From Reyranella massiliensis 521 (lineage in GTDB: Bacteria > Pseudomonadota > Alphaproteobacteria > Reyranellales > Reyranellaceae): 63,889 nucleotides of DNA. Below, piece after piece: positions 46,629 to 56,703 of the stretch. The DNA is taken from contig CAMAYC010000010.1 of the NCBI GenBank assembly GCA_945862125.1, forward strand, positions 1-63,889. Direction: 5' to 3'. The position numbers and the translations under genes are program-made. Numbering within the stretch: position 1 is the first letter of the stretch; every line of letters begins with the position of its first letter. Under the pieces are notes generated by a model. It ran no database searches. It was not told the origin of the DNA and saw only the letters and a program-made list of their open reading frames with translations.

Positions 46629-48335
46629 TCAGCGGTCGGCAGCCTCGTGGGCGGCGCGCACCGCATCGTCGATGTGTGGCAAATAGCGGACCTGGGGGCG
46701 GCGGGCGCCGGCTTGCAGCAGCATGCGGCGTACCCCTGAGGCGGCGCCGGTGATGTAGACGCGCACACCATGGCGCTCGGCCTTGCGTCCGATGCCGGCG
46801 ATGACATTCGCCGCCGTCGAATCGACAAAGGGCACGGCGGAGAAGTCGAGGACGAAGGCCTTGCGTTCGTCGGCGATGCGGTCGAGCACAGCCCCCACCG
46901 TCGAGGCCGTGCCGAAGAAGAACGCCCCGGAAATGCGGTAGACGACGACCTGCGGATCAGTCGCCAGGGTGGAATCATAGGGCAGGCGCGTGTCGGCCCG
47001 GTCGGCGGGCACTCGAGGCGCATGCTCCTGGATGCCGGTAGTCGTGGTCATGCGATGGATGAACAGCAAGGCACCGAGTGAAAAGCCCACGACGATGCCC
47101 TCGGTGAGATCGCGAAAGACTGTCAGCAGGAACGTGGCCAGTAGCACGACGGCATCACCGCGCGAGCTGCGCAGCAGGGTCAGGAACTCGTGCTTCTCCG
47201 CCATGTTCCAGGCCACGATCGTCAGCACGCCGGCCAGTGCCGCCAGCGGAATGAGCGAGGCGAGAGGGGCTGCAAGCAGCATGAACAGCAGAAGAAAGGA
47301 CGAGTGCAGCATGCCGGCGACGGGCCCGCGTGCGCCGGCGCGGACGTTGGTTGCAGTGCGGGCAATAGTGCCGGTGGCGCAGATGCCACCGAACAGGGCG
47401 GAGCCGATGTTTGCCACGCCCTGGGCCACCAGTTCGCAGTTGGAGCGGTGGCGGCGGCCGGTCATGCCGTCGGCTACGACCGCCGAGAGCAGCGATTCGA
47501 TGGCGCCCAGCAACGCGAAGGCCAATGCGTCGGGCAACACCGCCTGCATCTTCGCAAGAGTAATGTCCGGCAGGCTGGGCGCGGGCAGCATCGACGGGAT
47601 GCCGCCGAAGCGCGTGCCGATGGTCTCGACCGGCAGGCCGAAGGCCCAGGTCGCGACCGAGGCGGCGACAACGGCGACCAGCATGCCCGGCCAGTGCGGC
47701 CGAAGTCTCTTCAGGCCAGCGATGAGGCCGATCGTCAGCACCGCGAGGCTGACGGTCGCCGGGTTCACCGTGCCGAAGGCCGGCGCCAGGGCTTCCAGCT
47801 TGGCGATCAACTCGCCCGGTTCCTTGCCCTGCAGCGTCAGGCCGAACAAATCCTTGAGCTGGCTGGCGAAGATGATGACGGCGATGCCGGCGGTAAAACC
47901 CACGGTCACCGGATAGGGAATGAACTTGATGAAGTCGCCCAGCCGCAGGAAGCCCGCGGCCATCAGGAAGACACCGGCCATCATGGTGGCGAGCAGCACC
48001 CCGTCGATACCGTGCCGCGCCACGGCCGCGGCCACCAGCACGATAAAGGCACCGGCCGGTCCGCCGACCTGGAAGCGGCTGCCGCCCAGCGCCGAGATGA
48101 GGAAGCCGCCGACGATGGCCGTGTAGAGCCCTCGCTCGGGCGCCGCACCCGAGGCGATGGCGATCGCCATCGACAGCGGCAGCGCCACGATGGCGACGGT
48201 AAGCCCGGCTACCGCGTCGGCGCGGAAAGCCGCCAGCCCATATCCTTCTCGCAAGACGGAGACGAGCTTCGGCACAAAGAGCGCTCCGAAGCTCGGTCGG
48301 TCGACGAGAGGTGAAGAGGTTGCTTCGACGGTCAT
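46629..48335 (-). CDS. SulP family anion transporter with STAS domain
   Basis: 568 residues. About 12 membrane helices with the SulP signature GFLISALGGSRFQVGGPAGAFIVLVAAA and GGICATGTIARTATNVRAGARGPVAGMLH, followed by a C-terminal STAS domain with VVYRISGAFFFGTAS...DFSAVPFVDSTAANVIAG. It imports sulfate, bicarbonate or a similar anion. No Shine-Dalgarno precedes the ATG and the upstream bases are AT-rich, so initiation may be leaderless. The neighbouring epimerase gene is 18 bases downstream. Confidence 0.94.
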   Translation of the reverse strand: MTVEATSSPLVDRPSFGALFVPKLVSVLREGYGLAAFRADAVAGLTVAIVALPLSMAIAIASGAAPERGLYTAIVGGFLISALGGSRFQVGGPAGAFIVLVAAAVARHGIDGVLLATMMAGVFLMAAGFLRLGDFIKFIPYPVTVGFTAGIAVIIFASQLKDLFGLTLQGKEPGELIAKLEALAPAFGTVNPATVSLAVLTIGLIAGLKRLRPHWPGMLVAVVAASVATWAFGLPVETIGTRFGGIPSMLPAPSLPDITLAKMQAVLPDALAFALLGAIESLLSAVVADGMTGRRHRSNCELVAQGVANIGSALFGGICATGTIARTATNVRAGARGPVAGMLHSSFLLLFMLLAAPLASLIPLAALAGVLTIVAWNMAEKHEFLTLLRSSRGDAVVLLATFLLTVFRDLTEGIVVGFSLGALLFIHRMTTTTGIQEHAPRVPADRADTRLPYDSTLATDPQVVVYRISGAFFFGTASTVGAVLDRIADERKAFVLDFSAVPFVDSTAANVIAGIGRKAERHGVRVYITGAASGVRRMLLQAGARRPQVRYLPHIDDAVRAAHEAADR

Positions 48336-48518
48336 TTGACTAAAATATTGTGTATTATGTTAGCCGACTTCGGTTGCCTTCACAACCGCGACGCAACTTT
48401 CACACCAAGCGCAGCCGCCGGATGCGTTATCTGGCCTCTTTTGCCGATCCCATGCATAGTCCCTGCGAAGGTTCGCCAGCCGCTTGAGCTAGAGCGAGAC
48501 CACGTGGAGGAAACATCG

Positions 48519-49514
48519 ATGAAACGCAGAACCCTTGTCGGCGCCCTCGCGGCGTCCGCCGTCGCCGCCCCGTTCGTCCGCAACGCGGGCGCCCAGGCGC
48601 CCCTCACATTGAACGGCGCCGTCCAGTTCAACGACGACCATGCCTTCAACAAGACGCTGCTCAAGTTCGAGGAGCTGGTGAAGAAGTACTACGGCAAGCC
48701 GATCAACTTCGTGCTTCACCGCAATTCTTCGCTGGGCCTCGAGAAGCAGTATTTCGAGTACATGGCGCAGGGCAAGGCGGTGGACTACGGCATCGTCTCG
48801 CCGGCCCACATGTCGACCTTCTCGAAAGCGGCGCCCTTCATCGACGCGCCCTTCCTGTTCCGCGACCTCGCGCAATGGAACAAGGTGCTCGAGCTCGATC
48901 TCCTGAAGCCGGTGGCCGAGGAAATTTCGACCAAGGCAGACGTCATGCTGGTGGGTTACGCTGGCGGCGGCGTGCGCAACATCTTCGTCAACAAGCCGGT
49001 AAGCAACCTGGCCGAGATCAAGGGCCTGAAAGTCCGCGTCCAGGGCGCGCCGATCTGGTCCAAGACCTTCGCGGCGGCCGGCATGTCGCCGACCGTCATC
49101 GCCTACAACGAGGTCTACAACGCCATCCAGAACAACGTCATCTCGGCCGGCGAGAACGAAGCCGCCGGCGTCGAATCGATGAAGTTCTACGAAGTGGCGC
49201 CCAACCTCGCCATGACCGAGCACGCCATCACGATCCGGCCGATCTGCTTCTCGGGCAAGACCTTCAAGACCCTGCCCAAGGATCTGCAGGACGCGGTGAT
49301 CAAGGCCGGCAAGGAAGCCGGCGCTTATGGCCGCCAGGTCGAGAGCTCCGAGGACGAGCAAAAGCTCGTGGCCTTGGAAAAGGCCGGCAAGCTGAAGCGC
49401 ATTCCGTTCAAGGACCGCGATCAGATGAAGAAGCTGGTCGATCCCGTGATGGCCGCCTACGCCAAGGAGATCGGCGCCGACGGCATCTTCAACCAGATCA
49501 TCGCCACGAACTGA
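48519..49514 (+). CDS. TRAP transporter solute-binding protein (DctP type)
   Basis: 331 residues from the ATG at 48519 with TGGAGGA eight bases upstream; the open frame extends 5' but lacks such a site. A basic signal peptide (MKRRTLVGALAASAVAAPFVRNAGA) is followed by the DctP domain: NKTLLKFEELVKKYYG, LGLEKQYFEYMAQGKAVDYGIVSP, and EIKGLKVRVQGAPIWSKTFAAAGMSPTVIAYNEVYNAIQNNVISAGENE. It binds an organic acid in the periplasm and hands it to the two permeases downstream. Confidence 0.94.
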   Translation: MKRRTLVGALAASAVAAPFVRNAGAQAPLTLNGAVQFNDDHAFNKTLLKFEELVKKYYGKPINFVLHRNSSLGLEKQYFEYMAQGKAVDYGIVSPAHMSTFSKAAPFIDAPFLFRDLAQWNKVLELDLLKPVAEEISTKADVMLVGYAGGGVRNIFVNKPVSNLAEIKGLKVRVQGAPIWSKTFAAAGMSPTVIAYNEVYNAIQNNVISAGENEAAGVESMKFYEVAPNLAMTEHAITIRPICFSGKTFKTLPKDLQDAVIKAGKEAGAYGRQVESSEDEQKLVALEKAGKLKRIPFKDRDQMKKLVDPVMAAYAKEIGADGIFNQIIATN

Positions 49515-49582
49515 CCAGATCGACACCGATCGCGCGGCGGGGCACCGGCTCCGCTGCGCTTCTTTTTCTGAACGGTCCCTGA

Positions 49583-50098
49583 ATGTCCCTTTCCGATTCG
49601 GCACCGCCCGGCCTCTGGCGGCGGTTCACGGCGGGCTATGCCCGGTTCCTGACCGGGCTTCTCGCCTTCTCCGTGGCGATCATCATCATTCCCGTCACCC
49701 TTCAGATCATCTCGCGCTACACCGCGCTGATCCCGTCCTACATCTGGACGGAAGAGATGGCGCGGTTCCTGTTCATCTGGATGATCATGATCGGCGCCAT
49801 GATCGGGGTGCGCGAAGCCTCGCACTTCGAGGTCGACGTGTGGCCGACCCTGTCGCGACGCAGCGAGGCCGCCGTGCGCATCACCGCGCGGCTGGGCATC
49901 CTGGCCTTCGCCCTGGTGTTCGTGGTGGGCGGCATCGAGTTCACACGGTTTGCCTGGTATCGCACCTCCGAGCTGGCCGACCTGCCGCTCTGGATGATCC
50001 ACATCGCCTGGCCGGTCGCCGCCGTCACCTGGATCGTCTTCCTGGGCGAGCAATTCTACGACGAGATCAGAATCCTCTTCGGGTGGAGCGTGCCATGA
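49583..50098 (+). CDS. TRAP transporter small permease (DctQ type)
   Basis: 171 residues, four membrane helices: FLTGLLAFSVAIIIIPVTLQIISRY, MARFLFIWMIMIGAMIGV, RLGILAFALVFVVGGIEF and MIHIAWPVAAVTWIVFLG. The E-E-M-A-R-F-L-F motif between helices is typical for DctQ. Its TGA overlaps the start of the large permease gene. Confidence 0.94.
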   Translation: MSLSDSAPPGLWRRFTAGYARFLTGLLAFSVAIIIIPVTLQIISRYTALIPSYIWTEEMARFLFIWMIMIGAMIGVREASHFEVDVWPTLSRRSEAAVRITARLGILAFALVFVVGGIEFTRFAWYRTSELADLPLWMIHIAWPVAAVTWIVFLGEQFYDEIRILFGWSVP

Positions 50099-51414
50099 CC
50101 GGCGCGCTGTTCTCCGCCGGCGAAGCGGCCTCTATCCTGTTCGGCTGCTTCTTCGTGCTGTTGGTGCTGCGCGTGCCGGTGGCCTTCGCGCTGGGGCTCG
50201 CCTGCCTGCCGCTGTTCTATCTCGAGCCGCGGCTGGGCACGATGATGCTCGCGCAGGAAACCTTCAACGCCTACAACTCCTTCATCCTGCTCGCCGTGCC
50301 GTTCTTCCTGCTGACGGCCAACCTGATGAGCGTGGGCGGCATCACCGACCGGCTGGTCGCTCTCTCCCGTGCCATCGTCGGCAGCTTTCCCGGATCCCTG
50401 GCGCAGATCAATATCGTGCTGTCGGTGTTCTTCGCCGGCATCTCCGGCTCCTCGACCGCCGATGCGGCAAGCCAGAGCAAGATCTTCATCGATGCCCAGA
50501 CACGCGAGGGCTACGACCTCTCCTTCTCGATCGCCATCACGGCGGTCTCGGCGGTGCTGGCCGTGATCATTCCGCCCTCGATCCTGATGATCGTCTGGGG
50601 CGGGCTGATCTCGACCTCGATCGGCGCGCTCTATCTCGCCGGCGTCGTCCCCGGCCTGCTGATCGCCGGTGCGCAGATGGCCACCGTGCATATCTATGCC
50701 GTGAAGCGCGGCTACCCGACCTACCCGCGCCAGGGCTTCCGCCAGCTCCTCTGCTCGATCTGGGTGTCGATTCCGGCTCTCATGACGCCGGTCATCATCG
50801 TGGGCGGTATCCTCGCGGGCTGGTTCACCGCCACCGAGTCGGCCTGCGTGGCCGTGCTCTACTCGGCGGTGCTGTCCATCGTGGTCTATCGCGAGATGGG
50901 GCCGAAGGAACTCTATAAGGCGCTGGTCGACACCGGCAAACTCGCATCGGTGGCGCTGTTCTGCATCGGCACCGCCTCGGCCTTCGGCTGGCTGCTGGCC
51001 TACTACAAGATCCCGCAGGAGCTGCTGGCCAACGTCGCAACCTGGGGCATGGGCCCGATCGGCGTCGGCTTCTTCATTGCCTTCGTGTTCCTGGTGGTGG
51101 GCTGCTTCCTCGACGCCATCCCGGCCATCATCATCGTCGGCACGGTGCTGGAGCCCCTCGCCAAGTCGGTTAGCATGGACCCGGTCCATTTCGCGATCGT
51201 CTCGATCGTGTCGTTGGCGTTCGGCCTGGTGACGCCGCCCTACGGGCTCTGCCTGATGATCTCCTGCGCCGTAGCGGGCGTGCCGCTGCGCTTTGCCATC
51301 AAGGACACGGTGATCATGCTGGTGCCGATGGTCGTGGTGCTGGCGGCGCTGATCGTGTGGCCGGAGATCGCCTTGTTCCTGCCCCGCCTGATTGCACCGG
51401 AGCTTCTCAAGTAG
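50095..51414 (+). CDS. TRAP transporter large permease (DctM type)
   Basis: 439 residues from the ATG at 50095, overlapping the DctQ stop as ATGA. About 12 membrane helices with PVAFALGLACLPLFYLEP, FFAGISGSSTADAASQSKIF and IPPSILMIVWGGL...AGVVPGLLIAGAQM, the DctM hallmarks. With DctP and DctQ it forms a sodium-driven uptake system for a carboxylate. Confidence 0.95.
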   Translation: MTGALFSAGEAASILFGCFFVLLVLRVPVAFALGLACLPLFYLEPRLGTMMLAQETFNAYNSFILLAVPFFLLTANLMSVGGITDRLVALSRAIVGSFPGSLAQINIVLSVFFAGISGSSTADAASQSKIFIDAQTREGYDLSFSIAITAVSAVLAVIIPPSILMIVWGGLISTSIGALYLAGVVPGLLIAGAQMATVHIYAVKRGYPTYPRQGFRQLLCSIWVSIPALMTPVIIVGGILAGWFTATESACVAVLYSAVLSIVVYREMGPKELYKALVDTGKLASVALFCIGTASAFGWLLAYYKIPQELLANVATWGMGPIGVGFFIAFVFLVVGCFLDAIPAIIIVGTVLEPLAKSVSMDPVHFAIVSIVSLAFGLVTPPYGLCLMISCAVAGVPLRFAIKDTVIMLVPMVVVLAALIVWPEIALFLPRLIAPELLK

Positions 51415-51417
51415 CGC

Positions 51418-52353
51418 TCAGAATCCGCCGGCCTGCGAACGCTCGCCCTGCTGCTTGCGGATGGCGTGGAAACCTTGGACCGTGCGGCCGATGATGTCGG
51501 CCACGGGCAGGACCTCGTGGATCAGGCCGACGGTCTGGCCGGCCAGGGCCAGCGAGGCCTCCATGTCGCCCCCGAAATAGACGTCGCGGACGTCCTTGAA
51601 GACGGCACGGTCGAACGAGCCTTCGCGGTCGATCGCCCTGGCTCGCTCGGTTCGCAGCGCCCGCACGCACGGCGTCGATTTTCGGTTGAGCATCACCGTG
51701 CCGGTGTCGGCGGCGTCGACGATCGCCTGCTTGTAGTTGGCATGTACCGGACTTTCGGCGGCGCTCACGAACCGCGTGCCCATCTGGATGCCCTCGGCGC
51801 CGAGTGCAAAAGCCGCGGCCATGCCGCGCCCGTCGCAGATGCCGCCGGCGGCAATGATCGGCACATCGGTCTGTTCGCGCACCGCCTGCAGCAGGACGAG
51901 GGTCGAGACATCGTCGGGATTCTTGAAGCCGCCGCCTTCGCCGCCCTCGACGATCAGCCCGTCGACGCCAGCCTCGACCGCCTTCAGCGCCGAGGAGAGG
52001 TTGGGCACGACGTGATAGACGATGAGGCCCGCCGCCTTCAGCACCGGCAGCAGCTTGGCCGGAGATCCGGCCGAGGTGCTCACGAACTTCACCCCGCTCC
52101 TTGCCACGAGGTCGACGACGCGCGGTTCCGTGATGAACAGGATCGGCAGGTTGACGCCGAACGGCTTGTCGGTGAGCTGCTTCATCTTCTCGATCTCGGC
52201 CAGGCATGCATCGACCTCGCCGCTCGACGTCTCGATGATGCCGAGGCCGCCAGCGTTTGAGACTGCCGAGGCGAGCTGGCTGCGGGCGATCCAGCCCATC
52301 GGCGCCTGGACGATCGGATACTTCACGCCGGTATGGGCGAGCACGCGGTTCAT
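51418..52353 (-). CDS. nitronate monooxygenase family
   Basis: 311 residues, TIM-barrel FMN protein of the nitronate monooxygenase (2-nitropropane dioxygenase) family: KYPIVQAPMGWIARSQLASAVSNAGGLGII, VDGLIVEGGEGGGF and VPIIAAGGICDGRGMAAAFALGAEGIQMGTRFV. Many relatives are enoyl reductases or act on propionate-3-nitronate. Its stop is 3 bases from the convergent TRAP permease stop. Confidence 0.92.
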   Translation of the reverse strand: MNRVLAHTGVKYPIVQAPMGWIARSQLASAVSNAGGLGIIETSSGEVDACLAEIEKMKQLTDKPFGVNLPILFITEPRVVDLVARSGVKFVSTSAGSPAKLLPVLKAAGLIVYHVVPNLSSALKAVEAGVDGLIVEGGEGGGFKNPDDVSTLVLLQAVREQTDVPIIAAGGICDGRGMAAAFALGAEGIQMGTRFVSAAESPVHANYKQAIVDAADTGTVMLNRKSTPCVRALRTERARAIDREGSFDRAVFKDVRDVYFGGDMEASLALAGQTVGLIHEVLPVADIIGRTVQGFHAIRKQQGERSQAGGF

Positions 52354-52373
52354 TCGTCGGTCTCCTCGGCGCC

Positions 52374-53894
52374 TTACGGCAGGTTGCGCGCGCGTTCGTA
52401 GGCGGCGGTGAAGTTGGGCGGCGTGTCGGCCCGGCAGGGCAGCGCGCGCTTGGGGTTGGGATCCTCGATGAAGCTGTCGCGCAGGCGCCCGGCGCAGGGA
52501 TCCTGGATGACGACGCCATGGCCCTGGGACCGGAACACGACCTGACGCGATGCCGTGAGCGTCTTGGCCGCATCACGCGCCCAGGCTGGCGGGGTCAGCC
52601 AGTCGTAGCCGCCACTCAACAGCAATGTGGGAATCTCCGACTTCACCGGCTCGCGCTCGGCGGCCGGCGCGGGCGGGACGCGCCATACCTGGCAGAAGGC
52701 CGGCGACTTGCTGAGCCGGGCATTAAGGCCGTAGAGACCGTTGGCCACGATCTGCTTGCGCCGCGCCGCGCGGTCGACCGCCGACCAGGTCTCGCGGCAT
52801 TCGATGCTGTTGTAGAGACCGTCGAACTGCTGGGCATTCTGATCGAGCAGGCCGCCATCGTTGCTCTCGAGATCCTCGGCGAACATGCGGAGCAGGCGAA
52901 AGTCGCCGCGCCCGATGCCGTCTGCAGTCTCGGGAATGAGCGCCGGCTCGCCCTCGCGCATCATGTGCAGGAACACCATGAGGAGCTTGGCGCCGTCCAG
53001 TCGCGCCGGCTGCGCGCCATCCTCCAGCTGCAGGGTTAGTTTCAGCGGCGTGCGTTCGGCGGACTCGATCGCGGACTCGATCGTGGCGCGAACCTTGGGG
53101 TGCCGTTCACGGCAAACCGGGTCGGCGGCGCAGTCGGCATAGAGCCGCTCGAAGGCCCGGCGCACGATCTCGGCTTCGTTCTGCTCGCCGTTCACCTGTG
53201 GTGGATAGACCCCGTCCAGCACCGCGGCGCGCACGATCCCTGGATGCCGCCGCATCACCTCGAGAGCCCAGCGCGTGCCGTAGGAGACGCCGTAGAGATT
53301 GACCTTCGTCAGCGAGAAGGCCGTCACGAGATCGGCGACGTCGTCGGCCAGTGCCGGCGTCGTGTACATGGTGAGGTCGATCTTGCGCCGTTCGAGCGAG
53401 GCTCTGCAGCCGACCAGGATGTCGCGCTCCTGTTGCTCGGTGATCGCCCGCCGCCGCGCCTTGGCGGGCTCGGAAGTGCGCGCATCGAAACAGTCGAGAT
53501 TGGGCGTGGCACCACCCGCGCCGCGCTGGCTCATGATGATGACGTCGCGGCGCTTGCGGATGTTGGCGGTCTCGTTCCACCAATCGCCTTCCGCCAAAGC
53601 ATCGGCGCCGGGGCTCGACGCCACCAGCGGCGCGTCACCGGGCCCGCCCGAGAGATAGACCAGAGGCTCCGGCCCTGAAGTGCGCTTGGCCTTCAGGACG
53701 GCGACCTTCAGGCGAATTTCGCGGCCCTGCGGCAGCTCGCGGTTCTCCGGTACGATCAGCACGAAGCATTCGACGCGGTCGCCGCGCGGCGGCTTGAAGG
53801 TGCAGCGCTCGCGGTCCAGCCGCGGCGCTGCCATGGCATTTCCTGCCAGAGCCAACAGCAATCCTGCCAGAACGTACGGAAGCAGCCGCGCCAT
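52374..53894 (-). CDS. exported alpha/beta hydrolase (TAP-like)
   Basis: 506 residues from the ATG at 53894, placing a signal peptide (MARLLPYVLAGLLLALAGNAMA) first; 12 more codons to 53930 are open. The hydrolase has VYLSGGPGDAP (oxyanion region), DVIIMSQRGAGGATPNLDC and the nucleophile elbow GVSYGT, and a C-terminal TAP-like part with IPTLLLSGGYDWLTPP and the histidine in QGHGVVIQDPCAG. It resembles periplasmic prolyl tripeptidyl aminopeptidase-type enzymes. The substrate is unknown. Confidence 0.88.
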   Translation of the reverse strand: MARLLPYVLAGLLLALAGNAMAAPRLDRERCTFKPPRGDRVECFVLIVPENRELPQGREIRLKVAVLKAKRTSGPEPLVYLSGGPGDAPLVASSPGADALAEGDWWNETANIRKRRDVIIMSQRGAGGATPNLDCFDARTSEPAKARRRAITEQQERDILVGCRASLERRKIDLTMYTTPALADDVADLVTAFSLTKVNLYGVSYGTRWALEVMRRHPGIVRAAVLDGVYPPQVNGEQNEAEIVRRAFERLYADCAADPVCRERHPKVRATIESAIESAERTPLKLTLQLEDGAQPARLDGAKLLMVFLHMMREGEPALIPETADGIGRGDFRLLRMFAEDLESNDGGLLDQNAQQFDGLYNSIECRETWSAVDRAARRKQIVANGLYGLNARLSKSPAFCQVWRVPPAPAAEREPVKSEIPTLLLSGGYDWLTPPAWARDAAKTLTASRQVVFRSQGHGVVIQDPCAGRLRDSFIEDPNPKRALPCRADTPPNFTAAYERARNLP

Positions 53895-54000
53895 GAAGAA
53901 CTTCTGCCACATCTGTGCTTGTGACGGCATGAAGTAATTCTATGGACCGTATGCGGCCGACCGGCTTGCCACCGGGGAAGGGCGGCCGCAAGTTGCCCCC

Positions 54001-55248
54001 ATGACAACCCGTTCCTATTGGACCGCCGTTTGGTGCGGTTTCCTCGTCCTGACCATCGGTCTCGGCGTTCGCCAGAGCTTCGGCATCTTCCTGAAGCCCG
54101 TTTCCGCCGAGCTTCATGTCGGCCGTGAGCTGTTCTCGTTCGGCACCGCCGTGTCGATGCTGCTGATGGGGGCCGTGGCCCCCTTCTCGGGCCGCTTGGC
54201 CGACCGCTTCGGCTCGGCCCCCACCATCGCGGGCGGCGGCGCGGTCTACGTGCTGGGCATGATCGTGACCGCCACCATGCACTCGGGCGCCATGCTCATT
54301 CTCGGCAACATCCTGGTCGGCATCGGCCTCTCCGCCGCGACCTTCGGGCCGGTGCTGGGCGTGATCCTGCGCGTGGCGCCGCCCGCCAAGCAGGCCCTGG
54401 CCGTCGGCATCTGCTCGGCCGGCGGTTCGTTCGGCCAGTTCTTCATCGTGCCGCTGGCGGCCGTGCTGCAGAGCTATTTCGGCGACTGGCGGCCCACCAT
54501 GTGGGCGCTCACGATCCTCGCCGTCCTGATCATGGTGCTGCCGCTCGGGCTGAACGATCGCAAGGAGATCGCGGCCTCGAAGAGGGGCAGCGGCGGCAAC
54601 CAGACGACCCGCGAGGCCTTGGCCGAGGCGTTTGGCCTGCGCAGCTACGTGCTGCTGGTGACCGGCTACTTCGTCTGCGGCTTCCACGTCGCCTTCGTCG
54701 GCGGTCACCTGCCGGCTTACATCTCCGACAAGGGCATCGGGCTCTCGCTGTTCGGCATAGAGCTGACACCGATCGAGCTGGGTGGCTGGGCGATCGGCAT
54801 GGTGGGCCTGTTCAACATCGCCGGCGCCATCCTGTGGAGTTCGATGGGCGGCAGGTACAAGCGCAAGAACCTGCTGACCCTGCTCTACCTGCTGCGCTCG
54901 CTGGTGTTCCTGGGCTTCATGGTGGCCCCCCTGTCGGCGGCCTCGGTGCTGATCTTCGCGGGCTCGCTGGGCTTCCTGTGGCTGGGCACGGTGCCGCTGA
55001 CGACCTCGCTGGTCGGCTACATCTTCGGGCCGGTGCACGTCACGATGTTGAACGGCATCGTCTTCTTCGGCCATCAGGTCGGCAGCTTCGTCGGCGGCTG
55101 GGGCGGCGGCCTGCTGTTCGACCTGCAGGGCAACTACGACACCATGTGGTGGATCTCGATCGCGCTGGGCCTCGTTGCGGCGGCGATGCATTGGCCGATC
55201 GTCGAGGAGCGGCTCACGCGGTCCGCCGCGATACCGCAGCCGGCATGA
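54001..55248 (+). CDS. MFS transporter
   Basis: 415 residues, 12 membrane helices. Motif A-like GRLADRFGSAP follows helix 2 and a second-half variant GGRYKRKN follows helix 8; helix 1 reads WTAVWCGFLVLTIGLGVRQSFGIF. It resembles monocarboxylate/OFA-type permeases. The start is an ATG at 54001. Its stop overlaps the next small gene as ATGA. Confidence 0.93.
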   Translation: MTTRSYWTAVWCGFLVLTIGLGVRQSFGIFLKPVSAELHVGRELFSFGTAVSMLLMGAVAPFSGRLADRFGSAPTIAGGGAVYVLGMIVTATMHSGAMLILGNILVGIGLSAATFGPVLGVILRVAPPAKQALAVGICSAGGSFGQFFIVPLAAVLQSYFGDWRPTMWALTILAVLIMVLPLGLNDRKEIAASKRGSGGNQTTREALAEAFGLRSYVLLVTGYFVCGFHVAFVGGHLPAYISDKGIGLSLFGIELTPIELGGWAIGMVGLFNIAGAILWSSMGGRYKRKNLLTLLYLLRSLVFLGFMVAPLSAASVLIFAGSLGFLWLGTVPLTTSLVGYIFGPVHVTMLNGIVFFGHQVGSFVGGWGGGLLFDLQGNYDTMWWISIALGLVAAAMHWPIVEERLTRSAAIPQPA

Positions 55249-55382
55249 TGGCGGGGTGGCGAGCGGCGCTTCTGTGGGGCGCCGCTTCGCTCGTCGTTGC
55301 TGCGACGCTGCTTTCGTTCGTCATGTGGGGCCTGAACGGCCCGGCCTATCTCGTCGACCTGATCGCCGCCTACTGCCTATAA
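55245..55382 (+). CDS. 45-residue single-pass membrane protein coupled to the MFS gene
   Basis: The ATG at 55245 overlaps the MFS stop (ATGA) and a second ATG follows directly. One hydrophobic helix fills residues ~7-29 (LLWGAASLVVAATLLSFVMWGL), with a short polar tail. Its tight coupling suggests it accompanies the transporter. No family recognised; the length alone leaves room for chance. Confidence 0.55.
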   Translation: MMAGWRAALLWGAASLVVAATLLSFVMWGLNGPAYLVDLIAAYCL

Positions 55383-55383
55383 C

Positions 55384-56697
55384 TCAGAGCACGAACTTGC
55401 TGAGGTCGGTATTCTTGGCAAGTTCGCTCACGTGGGCGCGGACGTAGGCGGCATCGATCTCGATCTTGCTGCCGGGCTTGTCCGAGGCGGTGAAGCTGAT
55501 CTCTTCCAGCAGCTTCTCCATCACCGTGTGCAGGCGCCGGGCGCCGATGTTCTCGACCGTCTCGTTGATCTCGGCCGACAGCCGCGCCAGCTCGTCGATG
55601 GCGTCTTCCTTGAAATCGAGGTCGACCTTCTCGGTCGCCAGCAGCGCCTTGTACTGCTTGACCAGGCTCGCCTCGGGCTCGGTCAGGATGCGGCGGAAAT
55701 CGTCCTGGCCGAGCGAGGCCAGGCTGACGCGGATCGGCAGACGGCCCTGCAACTCGGGTAGCATGTCCGAGGGCTTGGCCATGTGGAAGGCACCGGAGCA
55801 GATGAACAGCACGTGGTCGGTCTTCACCGGGCCGTGCTTGGTGTTCACGGTCGTGCCCTCGATCAGCGGCAGCAGGTCGCGCTGCACACCCTCGCGGCTC
55901 ACATCGCCGCCGCCGCGGAACTCACTGCGTGCCGTGATCTTGTCGATCTCGTCGATGAAGACGATGCCGTTCTGCTCGACCGATTCGCGGGCCTCGCGCA
56001 CCACCCGCTCCTGGTCGAGAAGCTTGTCGCTCTCCTCACGCATCAATGCTTCGTGGCTCTCGGCCACGGTCATCTTGCGCTTCTTGGTGCGCCCGCCGAA
56101 GGCCTTGCCCAGCATGTCGCCGATATTGATCATGCCGACCGAACCGCCGCCGGGCTGGCCGGGCACCTCGAACTGCATCGGCGAGCCGGCATCGGCCACC
56201 TCAACCTCGATCTCGCGCTCGTTCAGCTCGCCGGCCCGCAGCTTGTGGCGGAAACGCAGCCGCGTCTCCTCGCTGGCGTTGGGGCCGCAGAGCGCGTCAA
56301 GCACGCGGTCCTCGGCGGCCATTTCGGCCTTGGCGCGCACGTCCTTGCGCAGCCGCTCGCGCGTCATGTCGATGGCGGCTTCCATCAGGTCGCGCGCGAT
56401 CTGCTCGACGTCGCGACCGACATAGCCCACTTCGGTGAACTTGGTCGCCTCGACCTTGAGAAACGGCGCATTGGCGAGCTTGGCCAGGCGGCGCGCGATC
56501 TCGGTCTTGCCGCAACCCGTCGGGCCGATCATCAGGATGTTCTTGGGCAGAACTTCCTCACGCAAGCCTTCCGGCAGTTGCAGGCGGCGCCAGCGGTTGC
56601 GGAGCGCAATGGCCACGGCACGCTTGGCGTCCTGCTGGCCGACGATGTGCTTGTCGAGTTCGGAGACGATCTCACGCGGCGAAAAATCATTGCTCAT
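55384..56697 (-). CDS. hslU: ATP-dependent protease ATPase subunit HslU
   Basis: 437 residues. The AAA+ ATPase has Walker [18 protein letters not shown], the intermediate I domain, Walker [12 protein letters not shown] and the sensor region [28 protein letters not shown]. It unfolds substrates for HslV. It lies downstream of hslV with a 6-base gap. Confidence 0.97.
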   Translation of the reverse strand: MSNDFSPREIVSELDKHIVGQQDAKRAVAIALRNRWRRLQLPEGLREEVLPKNILMIGPTGCGKTEIARRLAKLANAPFLKVEATKFTEVGYVGRDVEQIARDLMEAAIDMTRERLRKDVRAKAEMAAEDRVLDALCGPNASEETRLRFRHKLRAGELNEREIEVEVADAGSPMQFEVPGQPGGGSVGMINIGDMLGKAFGGRTKKRKMTVAESHEALMREESDKLLDQERVVREARESVEQNGIVFIDEIDKITARSEFRGGGDVSREGVQRDLLPLIEGTTVNTKHGPVKTDHVLFICSGAFHMAKPSDMLPELQGRLPIRVSLASLGQDDFRRILTEPEASLVKQYKALLATEKVDLDFKEDAIDELARLSAEINETVENIGARRLHTVMEKLLEEISFTASDKPGSKIEIDAAYVRAHVSELAKNTDLSKFVL

Positions 56698-56703
56698 GGG
56701 GGA

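Noticed and set aside
53635..55191. Long reverse frame over the MFS gene
   Set aside because: A His/Gln/Arg-rich shadow of a transporter with clear membrane helices.
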